From positions 35,637 to 99,636 of the forward strand of contig CALKBV010000013.1 of the NCBI GenBank assembly GCA_937775265.1: DNA of 64,000 bases, read 5' to 3'. The stretch comes from an uncultured Pseudomonadales bacterium. Lineage in GTDB: Bacteria > Pseudomonadota > Gammaproteobacteria > Pseudomonadales > Azotimanducaceae. Under the pieces are notes generated by a model. The model had not been told where the DNA came from and did no database searches. It worked only from the letters and a program-made list of their open reading frames with translations. The position numbers were made by a program, and so were the translations under genes. Below are positions 43,991 through 52,804 of the stretch, one piece after another. Positions within the stretch are counted from its first letter, which is position 1. Each line of letters begins with the position of its first letter.

Positions 43991-44557
43991 CTAGTCTTTT
44001 GATTCCGCAGGTGTTTCGTCGGCGTCGCTGATATAGCCGCCTTTAACGAGGTACACCATGGTGATGACCATGTAGCTAAGAGTAATGGCGAAGCCGCCAA
44101 TCAGTTTATAGGTGACCCAGATGTCAGTACTGTAGGTGTAAGCGACGACAAGATTGAGTGCGCCGGCGAAAAAGAAACCGAGCGCCCAGCCATAGTTGAG
44201 GTTTCGCCACACAGGGTCGGGCAAGGTCAGGTGGTCTCCTAGCATTTTTTTTAGCAGGTTATCTCTGGACAGCAGATGGCCGCCAATAAGGGCAACGCTG
44301 AATACCCAGTTAACGATTGTGGGCTTCCATTTAATAAAAACCTCATCCTGGAAAACGAGGGTCGCAGCGCCGGCGAGAATCACCACGCAGAACACCATCA
44401 TCGTTCGTTTACTCAGGGTCTTGTCCTGGTAATACTCGAACCCGACCTGTACGCACACACCAGCCATTAAAATCGCTGTGGCAAGGTATATATCGCGCGT
44501 CGTGAAATACACGGCAACAAAAAGTGCTATTGGGATAAATTCAATGAATTGGCGCAT
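43991..44557 (-). CDS. yciB: Inner membrane septation protein YciB
   Basis: A 188-residue membrane protein with five to six helices, starting [18 protein letters not shown] as in the YciB/IspZ family. [21 protein letters not shown] and [20 protein letters not shown] are conserved. It affects envelope integrity and cell division. ATG 44563, two codons upstream, is an alternative start. First gene of the nine-gene operon running to mnmC. Confidence 0.93.
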   Translation of the reverse strand: MRQFIEFIPIALFVAVYFTTRDIYLATAILMAGVCVQVGFEYYQDKTLSKRTMMVFCVVILAGAATLVFQDEVFIKWKPTIVNWVFSVALIGGHLLSRDNLLKKMLGDHLTLPDPVWRNLNYGWALGFFFAGALNLVVAYTYSTDIWVTYKLIGGFAITLSYMVITMVYLVKGGYISDADETPAESKD

Positions 44558-44715
44558 GGTCATCCGGTCACTGCAAACAGGCCGCCATCTTAATGCATTT
44601 TCTCGTCTAGTAGGAATCTGGCCGTTGCATCCGGTGGAGAAGCTATCTTAAACATGGTGATCCGGGCGCGGTGTGATTAATATGGTCGCCTTTCTGCGAC
44701 TCGACACGACTTCCC

Positions 44716-45336
44716 ATGAGCCAATTCTTCCGTATTCACCCGGTGAACCCTCAGCCTCGTCTGGTTCACCAGGCCGTGGAAATTTTGATTAGGGGGGGCA
44801 TCATCGTATACCCGACTGATTCTGCCTACGCGCTGGGTTGTCACATCGGTGACAAAAAGGCCATCGACCGAATCAGGGATATCCGTCGTCTGCAGCGTGA
44901 CCATCACTTTGCGCTGGTGTGTCGTGACCTGTCGGACCTTGGTACCTATGCCAAGGTGCATAATTCGGCTTATCGTCAGATCAGGGCTGCTACCCCCGGT
45001 CCTTACACCTTTATTTTGCCGGCCTCTCGCGAGGTTCCGAGGCGATTGGTCGACGAGAAACGGAAAACTATTGGTCTCAGGGTGCCGGATAATGAGATTT
45101 GCCGGGCCTTGCTGCAAGAAATGGGTGAGCCCATTATGAGCACAACGCTGATACTCCCGGGGGATGAATACCCACTAACCGATCCCGACGAGATACGTGA
45201 CCTGATGAAACACCAGGTCGATTTGGTTATTGATGGTGGATACTGCGGGCTTGAAACAACCACGGTCGTTAGTCTGGAAGAGGATTATCCTGTTATCGTG
45301 CGTGAAGGGATGGGTGATACCAGTCTGTTTGTATAA
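44716..45336 (+). CDS. YciO/Sua5 family protein
   Basis: A 206-residue YrdC-fold protein: GGIIVYPTDSAYALGC, IRDIRRLQRDHHFALVCRDLSDLG, ATPGPYTFILPASREVPRRL, IGLRVPDNEI and STTLILPGDE. The PTDS motif and the KRxxxx-like basic patch are as in YciO, a close relative of threonylcarbamoyl-AMP synthase; activity in tRNA t6A synthesis is weak or uncertain for this branch. Upstream of trpS, as in other gammaproteobacteria. Confidence 0.88.
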   Translation: MSQFFRIHPVNPQPRLVHQAVEILIRGGIIVYPTDSAYALGCHIGDKKAIDRIRDIRRLQRDHHFALVCRDLSDLGTYAKVHNSAYRQIRAATPGPYTFILPASREVPRRLVDEKRKTIGLRVPDNEICRALLQEMGEPIMSTTLILPGDEYPLTDPDEIRDLMKHQVDLVIDGGYCGLETTTVVSLEEDYPVIVREGMGDTSLFV

Positions 45337-45355
45337 AGCGGTTAGCTAAAACAGC

Positions 45356-45384
45356 ACGACAGCATTGCCTTGCTTCAGTATAAT
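45356..45384 (+). promoter_or_regulatory. Probable promoter of the trpS-scpA-scpB-rluB operon
   Basis: ACGACA at 45356-45361, 17 bases, then a perfect TATAAT at 45379-45384. It would give a leader of about 120 bases before trpS. Confidence 0.55.
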
Positions 45385-45511
45385 AACCCTCAAAAGCGGT
45401 ACCAAATTATTTTGAACAAACCTACCGTTGTAGATCACTTCCAAACACGCATTGTCGTGGTGTTTTTATTTTGCTATCCATTCCTGAAATGTGCTTGAAA
45501 CTGGAGAACTT

Positions 45512-46726
45512 GTGAGCCAAATAGAAGCCCAAAAACGTGTCCTTTCCGGGATGCGCCCAACCGGTCGTTTACATCTTGGCCACTACCATGGCGTGCTCAA
45601 AAATTGGGTGCGACTGCAGCATGAATACGATTGTCATTTCTTCGTTGCTGACTGGCATGCCCTGACGACTCACTATGAAGATCCGGAAGTTATCGAAGAG
45701 AGCGTATGGCAGATGGTGATTGACTGGCTGGCGGCAGGTGTGAATCCCGGATCGGCCTCCCTGTTTATCCAATCACGCGTACCGGAACACGCTGAACTGC
45801 ACCTGATGTTGTCCATGATAACGCCGCTTTCCTGGGTAGAGAGAGTCCCAAGTTATAAGGACATGGTTTCCCGGTCCAAGGACCGCGACCTGGCAACCTA
45901 TGGGTTTCTCGGCTACCCGGTGCTACAGAGCGCAGACATCCTGATTTACCAGGCGGGTAATGTGCCGGTGGGAGCCGACCAGGTGCCACACGTGGAACTC
46001 ACTCGTGAAATTGCGCGGCGTTTTAATCATATCTTTGGTCGTGACACAGGTTTTGAGGAAATGGCCGAAAAAGCGATCAAGAAACTTGGCCGCAAGAACG
46101 CAAAGATGTACCGGGAGCTTCAGAGGGACTACATGGAACGGGGCAACCAGGAATCTCTGGAAAAAGCCCAGGTGCTGATTTATGACCAGCAGAACGTATC
46201 GCTGGGTGATCGTGACCGTTTGTATGGATACCTTGAAGGCGGTGGCAAGGTGATTTTGCCGGAACCGCAGGCGCTGCTTACCACTGCTTCGGTGATGCCT
46301 GGGCTGGATGGTCAGAAAATGTCCAAGTCCTACAACAACACCATCCTGTTGCGCGAAGCCCCGGATTCGGTTGGCAAGAAGATAAAAACAATGACCACGG
46401 ACCCCGCAAGGGTTCGCCGGACTGACCCGGGTAATCCGGATGTCTGCCCCGTCTTCCAGCTGCACGAGGTTTATTCGGACGACGAGACCAAAGCCTGGGT
46501 CAGGGAAGGATGCACTTCAGCGGGCATTGGTTGCATTGATTGTAAAAAGCCGCTGATTGACAAGGTGTTGGTCGAACAGCAGCCGATGCGCGAGCGCGCG
46601 AGACAATACGAAGAGAATCCGGACCTTGTCAAAACGATCGTCGCCGAGGGATGTGAAAAAGCACGCAGTATTGCAAAAGCGACCATGGAGGAAGTTCGGT
46701 CCGCCATGGGTTTGGACTATCGATAG
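45512..46726 (+). CDS. trpS: Tryptophanyl-tRNA synthetase
   Basis: 404 residues. The HIGH-type motif is HLGHYHG after SGMRPTGRL; KMSKS is in GLDGQKMSKSYNNT. There is an insert of roughly 60 residues (about 185-250, including GRKNAKMYRELQRDYMERG), which makes it the long bacterial form rather than the 334-residue E. coli form. GTG 45512 has GGAG seven bases upstream; a GTG at 45491 would bury that site. It leads scpA-scpB-rluB. Confidence 0.95.
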   Translation: MSQIEAQKRVLSGMRPTGRLHLGHYHGVLKNWVRLQHEYDCHFFVADWHALTTHYEDPEVIEESVWQMVIDWLAAGVNPGSASLFIQSRVPEHAELHLMLSMITPLSWVERVPSYKDMVSRSKDRDLATYGFLGYPVLQSADILIYQAGNVPVGADQVPHVELTREIARRFNHIFGRDTGFEEMAEKAIKKLGRKNAKMYRELQRDYMERGNQESLEKAQVLIYDQQNVSLGDRDRLYGYLEGGGKVILPEPQALLTTASVMPGLDGQKMSKSYNNTILLREAPDSVGKKIKTMTTDPARVRRTDPGNPDVCPVFQLHEVYSDDETKAWVREGCTSAGIGCIDCKKPLIDKVLVEQQPMRERARQYEENPDLVKTIVAEGCEKARSIAKATMEEVRSAMGLDYR

Positions 46727-46735
46727 GGTCATCTG

Positions 46736-47596
46736 ATGGAAGAAACTTCGCCGGAAGAACAAAAAATCAGCGAATCAGTCGTCCAGGCAGAGATGCCGTT
46801 TGCTGTCATCGAGGGAACACCGATGTCCCAGATTCCGATGGATCTCTACATCCCTCCGGATGCACTGGAAGTTATACTTGAAGCCTTCGAGGGGCCACTC
46901 GACCTGTTGCTTTACCTGATCCGCAAACAGAACCTCGACATACTCGAAATCAAGGTGTCGGAAATCACCTCGCAGTACATGGCTTATATTGATCTGATGA
47001 CCGAAGTTCAGTTTGAGCTGGCCGCGGAGTACCTCGTTATGGCGGCTGTTCTTGCGGAAATAAAATCCCGCATGTTATTGCCCCGTCAGTCAGAAGACGA
47101 GACCGACGAAGATGATCCGCGAGCCGAACTTATCCGCAAATTGCAGGAGTACGAGAGATTCAAGCAGGCGGCTTTGGACATTGATGAGCTGGAGCGCCTG
47201 AACCGAAACTTTTGGCATGCGGTCGCCGATGCGCCTGTGACGGAGAAAACCAGGCCATTACCTGAGATCCAGCTTCAGGATCTGCTGGTTGAATTGTCGC
47301 GGGTATTGAATCGGGCAGAAAACTACACCAGCCACCACGTTTCCCTCGAACCGCTTTCTACGCGGGAGCGAATGTCGAACATATTAGATGCAATATCGGC
47401 AGCTGGAGACCAGTTTGTTTCATTCTCAAGCCTGTTCAGAATCGAGGAAGGTCGTTCGGGTGTCATCGTGACATTTATCGCGATGATGGAATTAATCAAG
47501 GAATCGTTGCTGGAGATCGTTCAGTCAGAACCGTTCGCACCGATTCATGTCAAGTCAAAGGCCGGCAGTTTTGAAACTGTAGAACCCGGCTTGTAA
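46736..47596 (+). CDS. scpA: Segregation and condensation protein A
   Basis: A 286-residue kleisin that links the SMC heads with ScpB in chromosome condensation. FEGPLDLLLYLIRKQNLDILEIKVSEIT-type sequence begins near residue 50, and the C-terminal winged helix is FSSLFRIEEGRSGVIVTFIAMMELIKE-like. A non-conserved leader of about 40 residues precedes the core; a start within it (ATG 46823) is possible. Nine bases after trpS. Confidence 0.94.
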   Translation: MEETSPEEQKISESVVQAEMPFAVIEGTPMSQIPMDLYIPPDALEVILEAFEGPLDLLLYLIRKQNLDILEIKVSEITSQYMAYIDLMTEVQFELAAEYLVMAAVLAEIKSRMLLPRQSEDETDEDDPRAELIRKLQEYERFKQAALDIDELERLNRNFWHAVADAPVTEKTRPLPEIQLQDLLVELSRVLNRAENYTSHHVSLEPLSTRERMSNILDAISAAGDQFVSFSSLFRIEEGRSGVIVTFIAMMELIKESLLEIVQSEPFAPIHVKSKAGSFETVEPGL

Positions 47597-47608
47597 CCAG
47601 AGGAGCCC

Positions 47609-48481
47609 ATGGACAGCTTACCCTTAAAACAGATTATTGAAGGCGCGATTCTCGCTGCAGAGGCGCCGTTGTCTATCGACCAGTTGATACGGCTGTTCGA
47701 GGGTGATGAACCAGAGCGAGTTGATGTGCGTGATGCCCTGCAGGAAATCGAGCAGGAATGTGAAGGTCGCGGGTTCGAGCTGAAACAGGTTGCGTCAGGT
47801 TACAGGTTTCAGGTGAGGTCAAGTTACGGTGAGTGGGTTTCTCGGCTCTGGAAGGAGAAGCCGCCGCGATACTCTCGCGCCTTACTAGAAACGTTAGCGT
47901 TGATTGCCTACAAACAACCAATCACTCGTGGTGATGTCGAAGAAATCCGTGGTGTTGCGGTGAGTACAAATATTATTCGGGCCCTGCTTGAGAGGGAATG
48001 GGTCCGGATAGTCGGTCACCGCGATGTGCCCGGTCACCCGGCGTTGTACGCCACGACCAAAAGTTTCCTTGATTACTTCAATCTACGAAACCTCGATGAA
48101 CTGCCAAGCCTGGCAGAAATCAAAGACCTTACTCAGGCGAATGAAGAACTTGATATGGAAGATGACCTGATCGAGCTTCCGCCTCTGGAGGTTGATCTAG
48201 AAGAAGAGGAAGAAGTCGCCGGCATGGATGATGCTGACCTTGATGCGGTATCTGACCAGGTTGATACCATCCAGCAAAATATCAAAAACCTTCTTGCCGC
48301 CGATGAACAAGCGTTAGCTGGCGAATTTGATGAAGACGACAGCGAGGCTTTAGAGGTCGAACAGCAATCAGAGCCAGAACTCGTTGAGCAGAGCGAGTCT
48401 AGCGCGTCCGAGACCGGTATTCAGTCCGACATTGAGTCTGGGCCTGAAATACAAAATACCCCTGACGACAACAGATCATGA
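47609..48481 (+). CDS. scpB: Segregation and condensation protein B
   Basis: 290 residues. The two winged helices (residues about 5-175) contain ALLETLALIAYKQPITRGDVEEIRG-like and STNIIRALLEREWVRIVGHRDVPGHPALYATT-like family sequence. The last 100 residues are an acidic, disordered tail. Works with ScpA and SMC. The stop overlaps the rluB start by four bases. Confidence 0.94.
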   Translation: MDSLPLKQIIEGAILAAEAPLSIDQLIRLFEGDEPERVDVRDALQEIEQECEGRGFELKQVASGYRFQVRSSYGEWVSRLWKEKPPRYSRALLETLALIAYKQPITRGDVEEIRGVAVSTNIIRALLEREWVRIVGHRDVPGHPALYATTKSFLDYFNLRNLDELPSLAEIKDLTQANEELDMEDDLIELPPLEVDLEEEEEVAGMDDADLDAVSDQVDTIQQNIKNLLAADEQALAGEFDEDDSEALEVEQQSEPELVEQSESSASETGIQSDIESGPEIQNTPDDNRS

Positions 48482-49242
48482 CGGAAAAACTCCAGAAAGT
48501 ATTAGCGGCTCGCGGCCTTGGATCCCGACGAGAACTTGAGCGATGGATCGAAGCTGGTCGAATATCGGTTAACGGGAAAATTGCCAAACTGGGTGACCGG
48601 GTTTCAGATGAAGAGCGAATTCTAGTTGATGGCCGTCCTGTCAGTGTTAAAAAAGTTTCCCACCGGTTTCTGCTCTACAACAAACCCGAAGGCGAAATCT
48701 GCACCCGCGATGATCCAGAAGGTCGCCGAACTGTTTTCGACAAGTTACCTAAGCTGAAAAACCAACGCTGGATATCGGTTGGTCGCCTTGATTTTAATAC
48801 AGGCGGTTTGCTGCTTTTTACAACTGATGGCGAACTGGCTAACAAGCTTATGCACCCGTCCGCCAACATTGACCGTGAATATGCTGTACGGGTGTTAGGG
48901 GATGTATCAAAGGACGCGCTGGATAAAATGCTGGAAGGCGTTCTGCTGGAAGACGGGATCTACAAGTTCTCGGATATTCAGCAGGGCAAGAACGCGGAAG
49001 AGGGTGATGGCAAGGCCAACCGGTGGTACTACGTGGTGCTGATGCAAGGTAAGAACCGGGAGGTTCGAAGGCTCTGGGAATCGCAGGGTTATACTGTTAG
49101 CCGGCTGAAGCGTGTCAGGTTTGGCAGTTTCTTTATTCCGTCGGCGGTAAAGGCAGGGCGGTTTGTTGACCTGAAAATGAAAGAAATCAAGGAGCTCTAT
49201 CATATGGGCGGAATGGAAAGCCGGGGTCGTGGGCGGAGTTAG
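48478..49242 (+). CDS. rluB: 23S rRNA pseudouridine(2605) synthase
   Basis: A 254-residue RsuA-family enzyme. The S4 domain begins LQKVLAARGLGSRRELERWI; the catalytic Asp is in GRLDFNTGGLLLFTTDGELANKLMHP-type sequence; QGKNREVRRLWESQGY closes the core. It ends in a basic tail (ESRGRGRS). It is followed by a strong inverted repeat. Confidence 0.94.
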   Translation: MTEKLQKVLAARGLGSRRELERWIEAGRISVNGKIAKLGDRVSDEERILVDGRPVSVKKVSHRFLLYNKPEGEICTRDDPEGRRTVFDKLPKLKNQRWISVGRLDFNTGGLLLFTTDGELANKLMHPSANIDREYAVRVLGDVSKDALDKMLEGVLLEDGIYKFSDIQQGKNAEEGDGKANRWYYVVLMQGKNREVRRLWESQGYTVSRLKRVRFGSFFIPSAVKAGRFVDLKMKEIKELYHMGGMESRGRGRS

Positions 49243-49253
49243 GGTAGGTAGGA

Positions 49254-49299
49254 GTCTGAGTAAAGTGCCACAGCAGTTACTCTGGCACTTTACTCAGAC
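49254..49299. terminator. 17-bp inverted repeat between convergent rluB and yciK
   Basis: GTCTGAGTAAAGTGCCA (49254-49270) and its exact complement TGGCACTTTACTCAGAC (49283-49299) around a 12-base loop. It has no T tract, but sits where a bidirectional terminator belongs. The yciK stop codon (TAA) lies inside the right arm. The core GAGTAAAGTGCC recurs at the gyrA end. Confidence 0.6.
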
Positions 49300-50066
49300 G
49301 CCGGTCCTCTGCTCCCCGCGACCCCCCAGTCTTTTGCATTGAATGTCTTGCCATGTTCGTCCTGGCTGTCTGGCCCCAACAAGTACAAGTACAGGGACAT
49401 CAGGTCTTCAGGGTCTTTCAATGACGCCGGGTCTTCCACCTGATAGGCAGCCGCCCGCATCGATGTTCTGGTCGCACCCGGATTAATAATATTGACCCGA
49501 ATCGGCGAAGTCTGTTCTAACTCGTCAGCAATCAGTTTTGCCAGTCCTTCCATCGCATATTTGGAAACAGCGTAGGCCCCCCAGTAGGCGCGTGGCACTG
49601 CGCCGACACTGGAGCTTGTAAACAACAACCTGCCCGCATCAGATCTTTGCAGTAGCGGCATTAGTACTCTGGTCAGTAGAAAAACAGCGGTTGAATTCAC
49701 GTGCATTACCCTGTGCCACTGTTCGATGCTGTAGTGCTCGAATGGCACTCGGTCACCCAGAATAGCGGCATTGTGCAGCAGTCCATCCAGCTTCCCATAG
49801 TTGTCATCCAGTGCCTGGGCGAGTCCTTCAGCATCGGGTTGTGTGATCTGGGACAGGTCCATCGGAACAATGCCCGGTTCCGGGTGACCCGCAGCAACAA
49901 TTTCGTCATAGACTGCTTCGAGCTTTTCAGTGGTTCTGCCTAACAATATCACGGTGGCGCCGTTAGCAGCGCAAGATCTTGCGGCAACAGCGCCAATGCC
50001 GTCACCGGCTCCGGTGACAAGAATGACCTTCTCTTTGAGGAGGTCTTTTGCTGCTTCATTGGTCAT
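49290..50066 (-). CDS. yciK: YciK-type short-chain dehydrogenase
   Basis: A 258-residue SDR. The nucleotide site is VTGAGDGIGAVAARS, then LHNAAILG; the catalytic Ser is in FTSSSVGAVPRAYW and Tyr/Lys in YAVSKYAMEGL. The sequence matches the YciK group, whose substrate is unknown. It ends Ala-Ser-Glu-stop within an inverted repeat. In Pseudomonas a MupP phosphatase gene separates it from ubiG; here only a short repeat array does. Confidence 0.9.
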   Translation of the reverse strand: MTNEAAKDLLKEKVILVTGAGDGIGAVAARSCAANGATVILLGRTTEKLEAVYDEIVAAGHPEPGIVPMDLSQITQPDAEGLAQALDDNYGKLDGLLHNAAILGDRVPFEHYSIEQWHRVMHVNSTAVFLLTRVLMPLLQRSDAGRLLFTSSSVGAVPRAYWGAYAVSKYAMEGLAKLIADELEQTSPIRVNIINPGATRTSMRAAAYQVEDPASLKDPEDLMSLYLYLLGPDSQDEHGKTFNAKDWGVAGSRGPASE

Positions 50067-50075
50067 GCTTTTTGT

Positions 50076-50185
50076 CGCTCAGGGCTGTTCATGGGTGCCG
50101 CTCAGGGCTGTTTACAAGTACCGCTCAGGGCTGTTTACAAGTACCGCTCAGGGCTGTTTGTATAAGTGAACCGATCAAGGCTGTT
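50076..50185 (-). repeat. Tandem array of a 23-bp unit between ubiG and yciK
   Basis: CGCTCAGGGCTGTT (+ strand) occurs at 50076, 50099, 50122 and 50145 with a 23-base period; the copies from 50099 on share the linker TACAAGTAC. A variant CGATCAAGGCTGTT at 50172 carries the ubiG stop codon. Read in the gene direction each unit begins ACAGCCCTGAGCG. The last unit runs into the yciK start. Same core as at 21.8 and 51.0 kb. Confidence 0.9.
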
Positions 50186-50882
50186 CCGGCCTTGCGTGGG
50201 CAAGATAGTTGACGTCTACGTCGTTGCCTAGCTTGTACGTCTGTGTGATCGGGTTGTAGGTCATGCCCGTCAGGTCCTCTACCCTTAAATCAGCCGACCG
50301 GCAGAAACCCGCCAGCTCGGCAGGCGTAATAAGCTTGTCGTAGTTGTGCGTACCCTTCGGCACCATGTTCAGGATGTACTCAGCGCCGACCACGGCAAAT
50401 AGATAGGATTTGGGGTTTCTGTTAATCGTAGACAGGAAAAGGTGTCCGTCGTTTTTAAGAAGCTTTCTGCAGGATGCAATGACTGATCCGGGGTCGGGCA
50501 CATGCTCCAGCATTTCCAGGCAGGTGATGACATCAAAAGGCTCGGGCGAAGCGGCTTCCAGTTCCTCGATGGTGGTCAGCGCATATTCTACCTGGATGTT
50601 GGATTCATGCCGGTGGAGTTTCGCTACACTGATGGGCGCTTCGGCAGCGTCGATACCCATGACGATGGCTCCCTGCACCGCAAGGGATTCAGTGAGAATG
50701 CCGCCGCCACAGCCAACGTCTAGTACTCTTTTCCCCGGCAGGTTTACCCTGTCAGTAATGTAACCAACCCGCAGCGGGTTAATCGCGTGTAGTGGCTTGA
50801 ATTCACTTTCGGTGTCCCACCACTTTTGCGCAAGTTCATCAAATTTGTTGAGCTCTGCCGTATCTACGTTTCGTTCGCTCAT
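50175..50882 (-). CDS. ubiG: Ubiquinone biosynthesis O-methyltransferase
   Basis: A 235-residue SAM methyltransferase that performs both O-methylations of ubiquinone synthesis. FDELAQKWWDTESEFKPLHAINPLR-type N-terminus, VLDVGCGGGILTESLA as the SAM site, CLEMLEHVPDP, and GTHNYDKLITPAELAGFC are all UbiG features. It ends ARPEQP; the last three codons and the stop are a copy of the repeat. Repeat arrays lie on both sides of the gene. Confidence 0.95.
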   Translation of the reverse strand: MSERNVDTAELNKFDELAQKWWDTESEFKPLHAINPLRVGYITDRVNLPGKRVLDVGCGGGILTESLAVQGAIVMGIDAAEAPISVAKLHRHESNIQVEYALTTIEELEAASPEPFDVITCLEMLEHVPDPGSVIASCRKLLKNDGHLFLSTINRNPKSYLFAVVGAEYILNMVPKGTHNYDKLITPAELAGFCRSADLRVEDLTGMTYNPITQTYKLGNDVDVNYLAHARPEQP

Positions 50883-50961
50883 AGGTCCCTTTTTTTGGCC
50901 TTCTGCTTAGCGCTTGTATCCAGCTATCTTTTTGTAGGTCGCATTATATTGGGCCAAGTAT

Positions 50962-51022
50962 AGCTCAGGGCTGTTTACAAGTACCGCTCAGGGCTGTTTA
51001 TAACTACAGCTCAGGGCTGTTT
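50962..51022 (-). repeat. Three copies of the 23-bp unit between the mtaD-like gene and ubiG
   Basis: GCTCAGGGCTGTTT starts near 50963, 50986 and 51009, exactly 23 bases apart. The 51009 copy carries the last codons and TGA stop of the mtaD-like gene (Asn-Lys-Gln-Pro-stop). The unit and linker match the 50.1-kb array. Confidence 0.9.
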
Positions 51023-52345
51023 ATTGCTCACTGCCGATATTTTTTTCTGCCACTGCCGGGTGGCGGCAAGAATGCTTTCTGTGTCGGCTTCCGGCAGCTG
51101 TCTATTATCCATGACCCGTTTGCCGCCGATCCAGACATTACTAACGTCTCTGGCAGATGCGGTGTATACCAGCTGCGAGATCGGATTGTAAATCGGCTGG
51201 AAGCTCGGGTGTGAAAGATCGATTGCTGTAATGTCGGCTAGTTTGCCCGGCTCGAGGCTGCCGATCTGATCTTCAAGTCCCAGGAATCGGGCACCATTAA
51301 TGGTCATCATCTCAAGGCAGGTTTGCGCATCCAGGCTGGTTGCGTCTCCGGTGGTCGCTTTTGAAAGCAAGCTGGCAGACCTGACTTCCTGGATCATATC
51401 AAGGTCGTTGTTGCTGGCTGCGCCATCGGTGCCGATCGCGACGTTGATATTCCTTGCTCTGAGTTTTTCAACAGGGCAGAAGCCGGATGCCAGCTTCATA
51501 TTGGATTCGGGACAGTGAGCAACCTGTACGCCATTGACGGCCAGCAATTCAATTTCGTCATCCCGGAGCTGGGTCATATGCACAGCCTGCAGCGAAGGGG
51601 ACAGTATCTCGAGTTTGTTCATACGCTCAATGGGGCGTGCACCGATATCCCGAAGACTGTCCGTGACTTCAGTTGCGGTCTCGTGCAAGTGCAGGTGAAC
51701 CGCAAGGTCCAGTTGTTCAGAATATAACTGGATCTTATTAAAGCCACTGTCACTAACACTGTAGGGAGAGTGCGGGGCAAACGCAGTGGTCACGAGCGAA
51801 CTGTTCTTGATGCTGTCCCGGAATGCGAGACCTTTGTGTATATGGTCCTCTTCGTTTCGTGCCCAGGCATTGGCAAACTGAAGTACCGGCATACCAACTT
51901 GCGCGCGAAAATTCATTTGTGTCAGTGCTCGGCTTGCAGCTTCAGGAAAGAAGTAGGTATCGGCGGCGCAGGTGGTGCCGCCCATAATCATCTCCATGGC
52001 AGCCAGGCGGGTGCCGTCGTAGACAAACTGCTCACTAACCAGTTCGCCTTCAATGGGCCAGATCCAGTTGGTCAGCCAATCCATCATTTCTCTGTCGTCT
52101 GCGATGCCACGCAGCAGGGTCATGGCGGCGTGCCCGTGCACGTTGACGAAGCCGGGTGTCACCAGGTGCCCTTCAAGTTTCAGGTTAGGGGCGTCGGGAA
52201 ATCGGGCCAGGGCTTCTGTCTGTGGCAGCAGGGCGGTAATGCGGGATCCTTCTATCACCAGGCTGTGATCGAGCAATAGTGCGCCGTTGGGAATGACAGG
52301 CGCGATCCATGTCGGTGAAATAATCTGTGTGGTGGTACTTGTCAT
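51011..52345 (-). CDS. mtaD: TRZ/ATZ family amidohydrolase (MTA/SAH deaminase type)
   Basis: A 444-residue metal-dependent amidohydrolase. Zinc ligands are in FVNVHGHAAMTLLRG, HLHLHETATE, AHCPESNMKLASG and GTDGAASNNDLDM. It matches 5-methylthioadenosine/S-adenosylhomocysteine deaminase, which in Pseudomonas precedes ubiG and gyrA in the same way. The reaction is nucleoside deamination in methionine salvage. The symbol is by context. Divergent from gyrA. Confidence 0.85.
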   Translation of the reverse strand: MTSTTTQIISPTWIAPVIPNGALLLDHSLVIEGSRITALLPQTEALARFPDAPNLKLEGHLVTPGFVNVHGHAAMTLLRGIADDREMMDWLTNWIWPIEGELVSEQFVYDGTRLAAMEMIMGGTTCAADTYFFPEAASRALTQMNFRAQVGMPVLQFANAWARNEEDHIHKGLAFRDSIKNSSLVTTAFAPHSPYSVSDSGFNKIQLYSEQLDLAVHLHLHETATEVTDSLRDIGARPIERMNKLEILSPSLQAVHMTQLRDDEIELLAVNGVQVAHCPESNMKLASGFCPVEKLRARNINVAIGTDGAASNNDLDMIQEVRSASLLSKATTGDATSLDAQTCLEMMTINGARFLGLEDQIGSLEPGKLADITAIDLSHPSFQPIYNPISQLVYTASARDVSNVWIGGKRVMDNRQLPEADTESILAATRQWQKKISAVSNKQP

Positions 52346-52804
52346 TGGAAGTTGCTGCTGGCTGATGGTGTTTTTATGGTGCCTCTATGGGCTTTCGAGG
52401 AAGCATTATACCCGTCTTCTGCTAGAGAGTTACCCGCTCGATTTCAGTCTGTATTCTGGTACAAACAAGCACCCTAATAATTTAGTTATTTCAACAACTT
52501 ATGGGGCGTCAGGAACCATAAAAATAATGTGAATGAGGGCTGCTTTGTGGTATGATTTTGAGCTTGGTTAGTGGGGCCCTGAATGTGGCAATTGTGGCAG
52601 TTTTTAATTGCTGAAAGTCGGGGGAATCTAGTTGTTAACCTTTATGAAGAGCGTCGCTTCGCGACGGCTAGGTTGAGACAAAAGAAGTCATTTCGCACCT
52701 TAATTTGAATTGAAAACTAACCTGTTAATGGAGCCATGGGCTGCATCGGTTCGTTCGAAACAAAAATCAAAGTGACGGTGTGAATACAGGATAAATCGAA
52801 ACAA
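52346..52804. other. 459-base gap between divergent mtaD-like gene and gyrA
   Basis: No gene is visible. It presumably holds the gyrA promoter and that of the hydrolase. A small hairpin CGTCGC-TTC-GCGACG lies at 52652-52666, and TATGAT at 52551 could be a -10 box without a good -35. No repeat or terminator was seen. Confidence 0.6.

Noticed and set aside
45923..46465. A 180-codon reverse-strand frame inside trpS
   Set aside because: It is antisense to a certain gene and its translation shows no recognisable domain.
50076..51022. CRISPR array
   Set aside because: The period is only 23 bases, the linkers between cores are the same in most copies, there are no unique spacers, and no cas genes are near.
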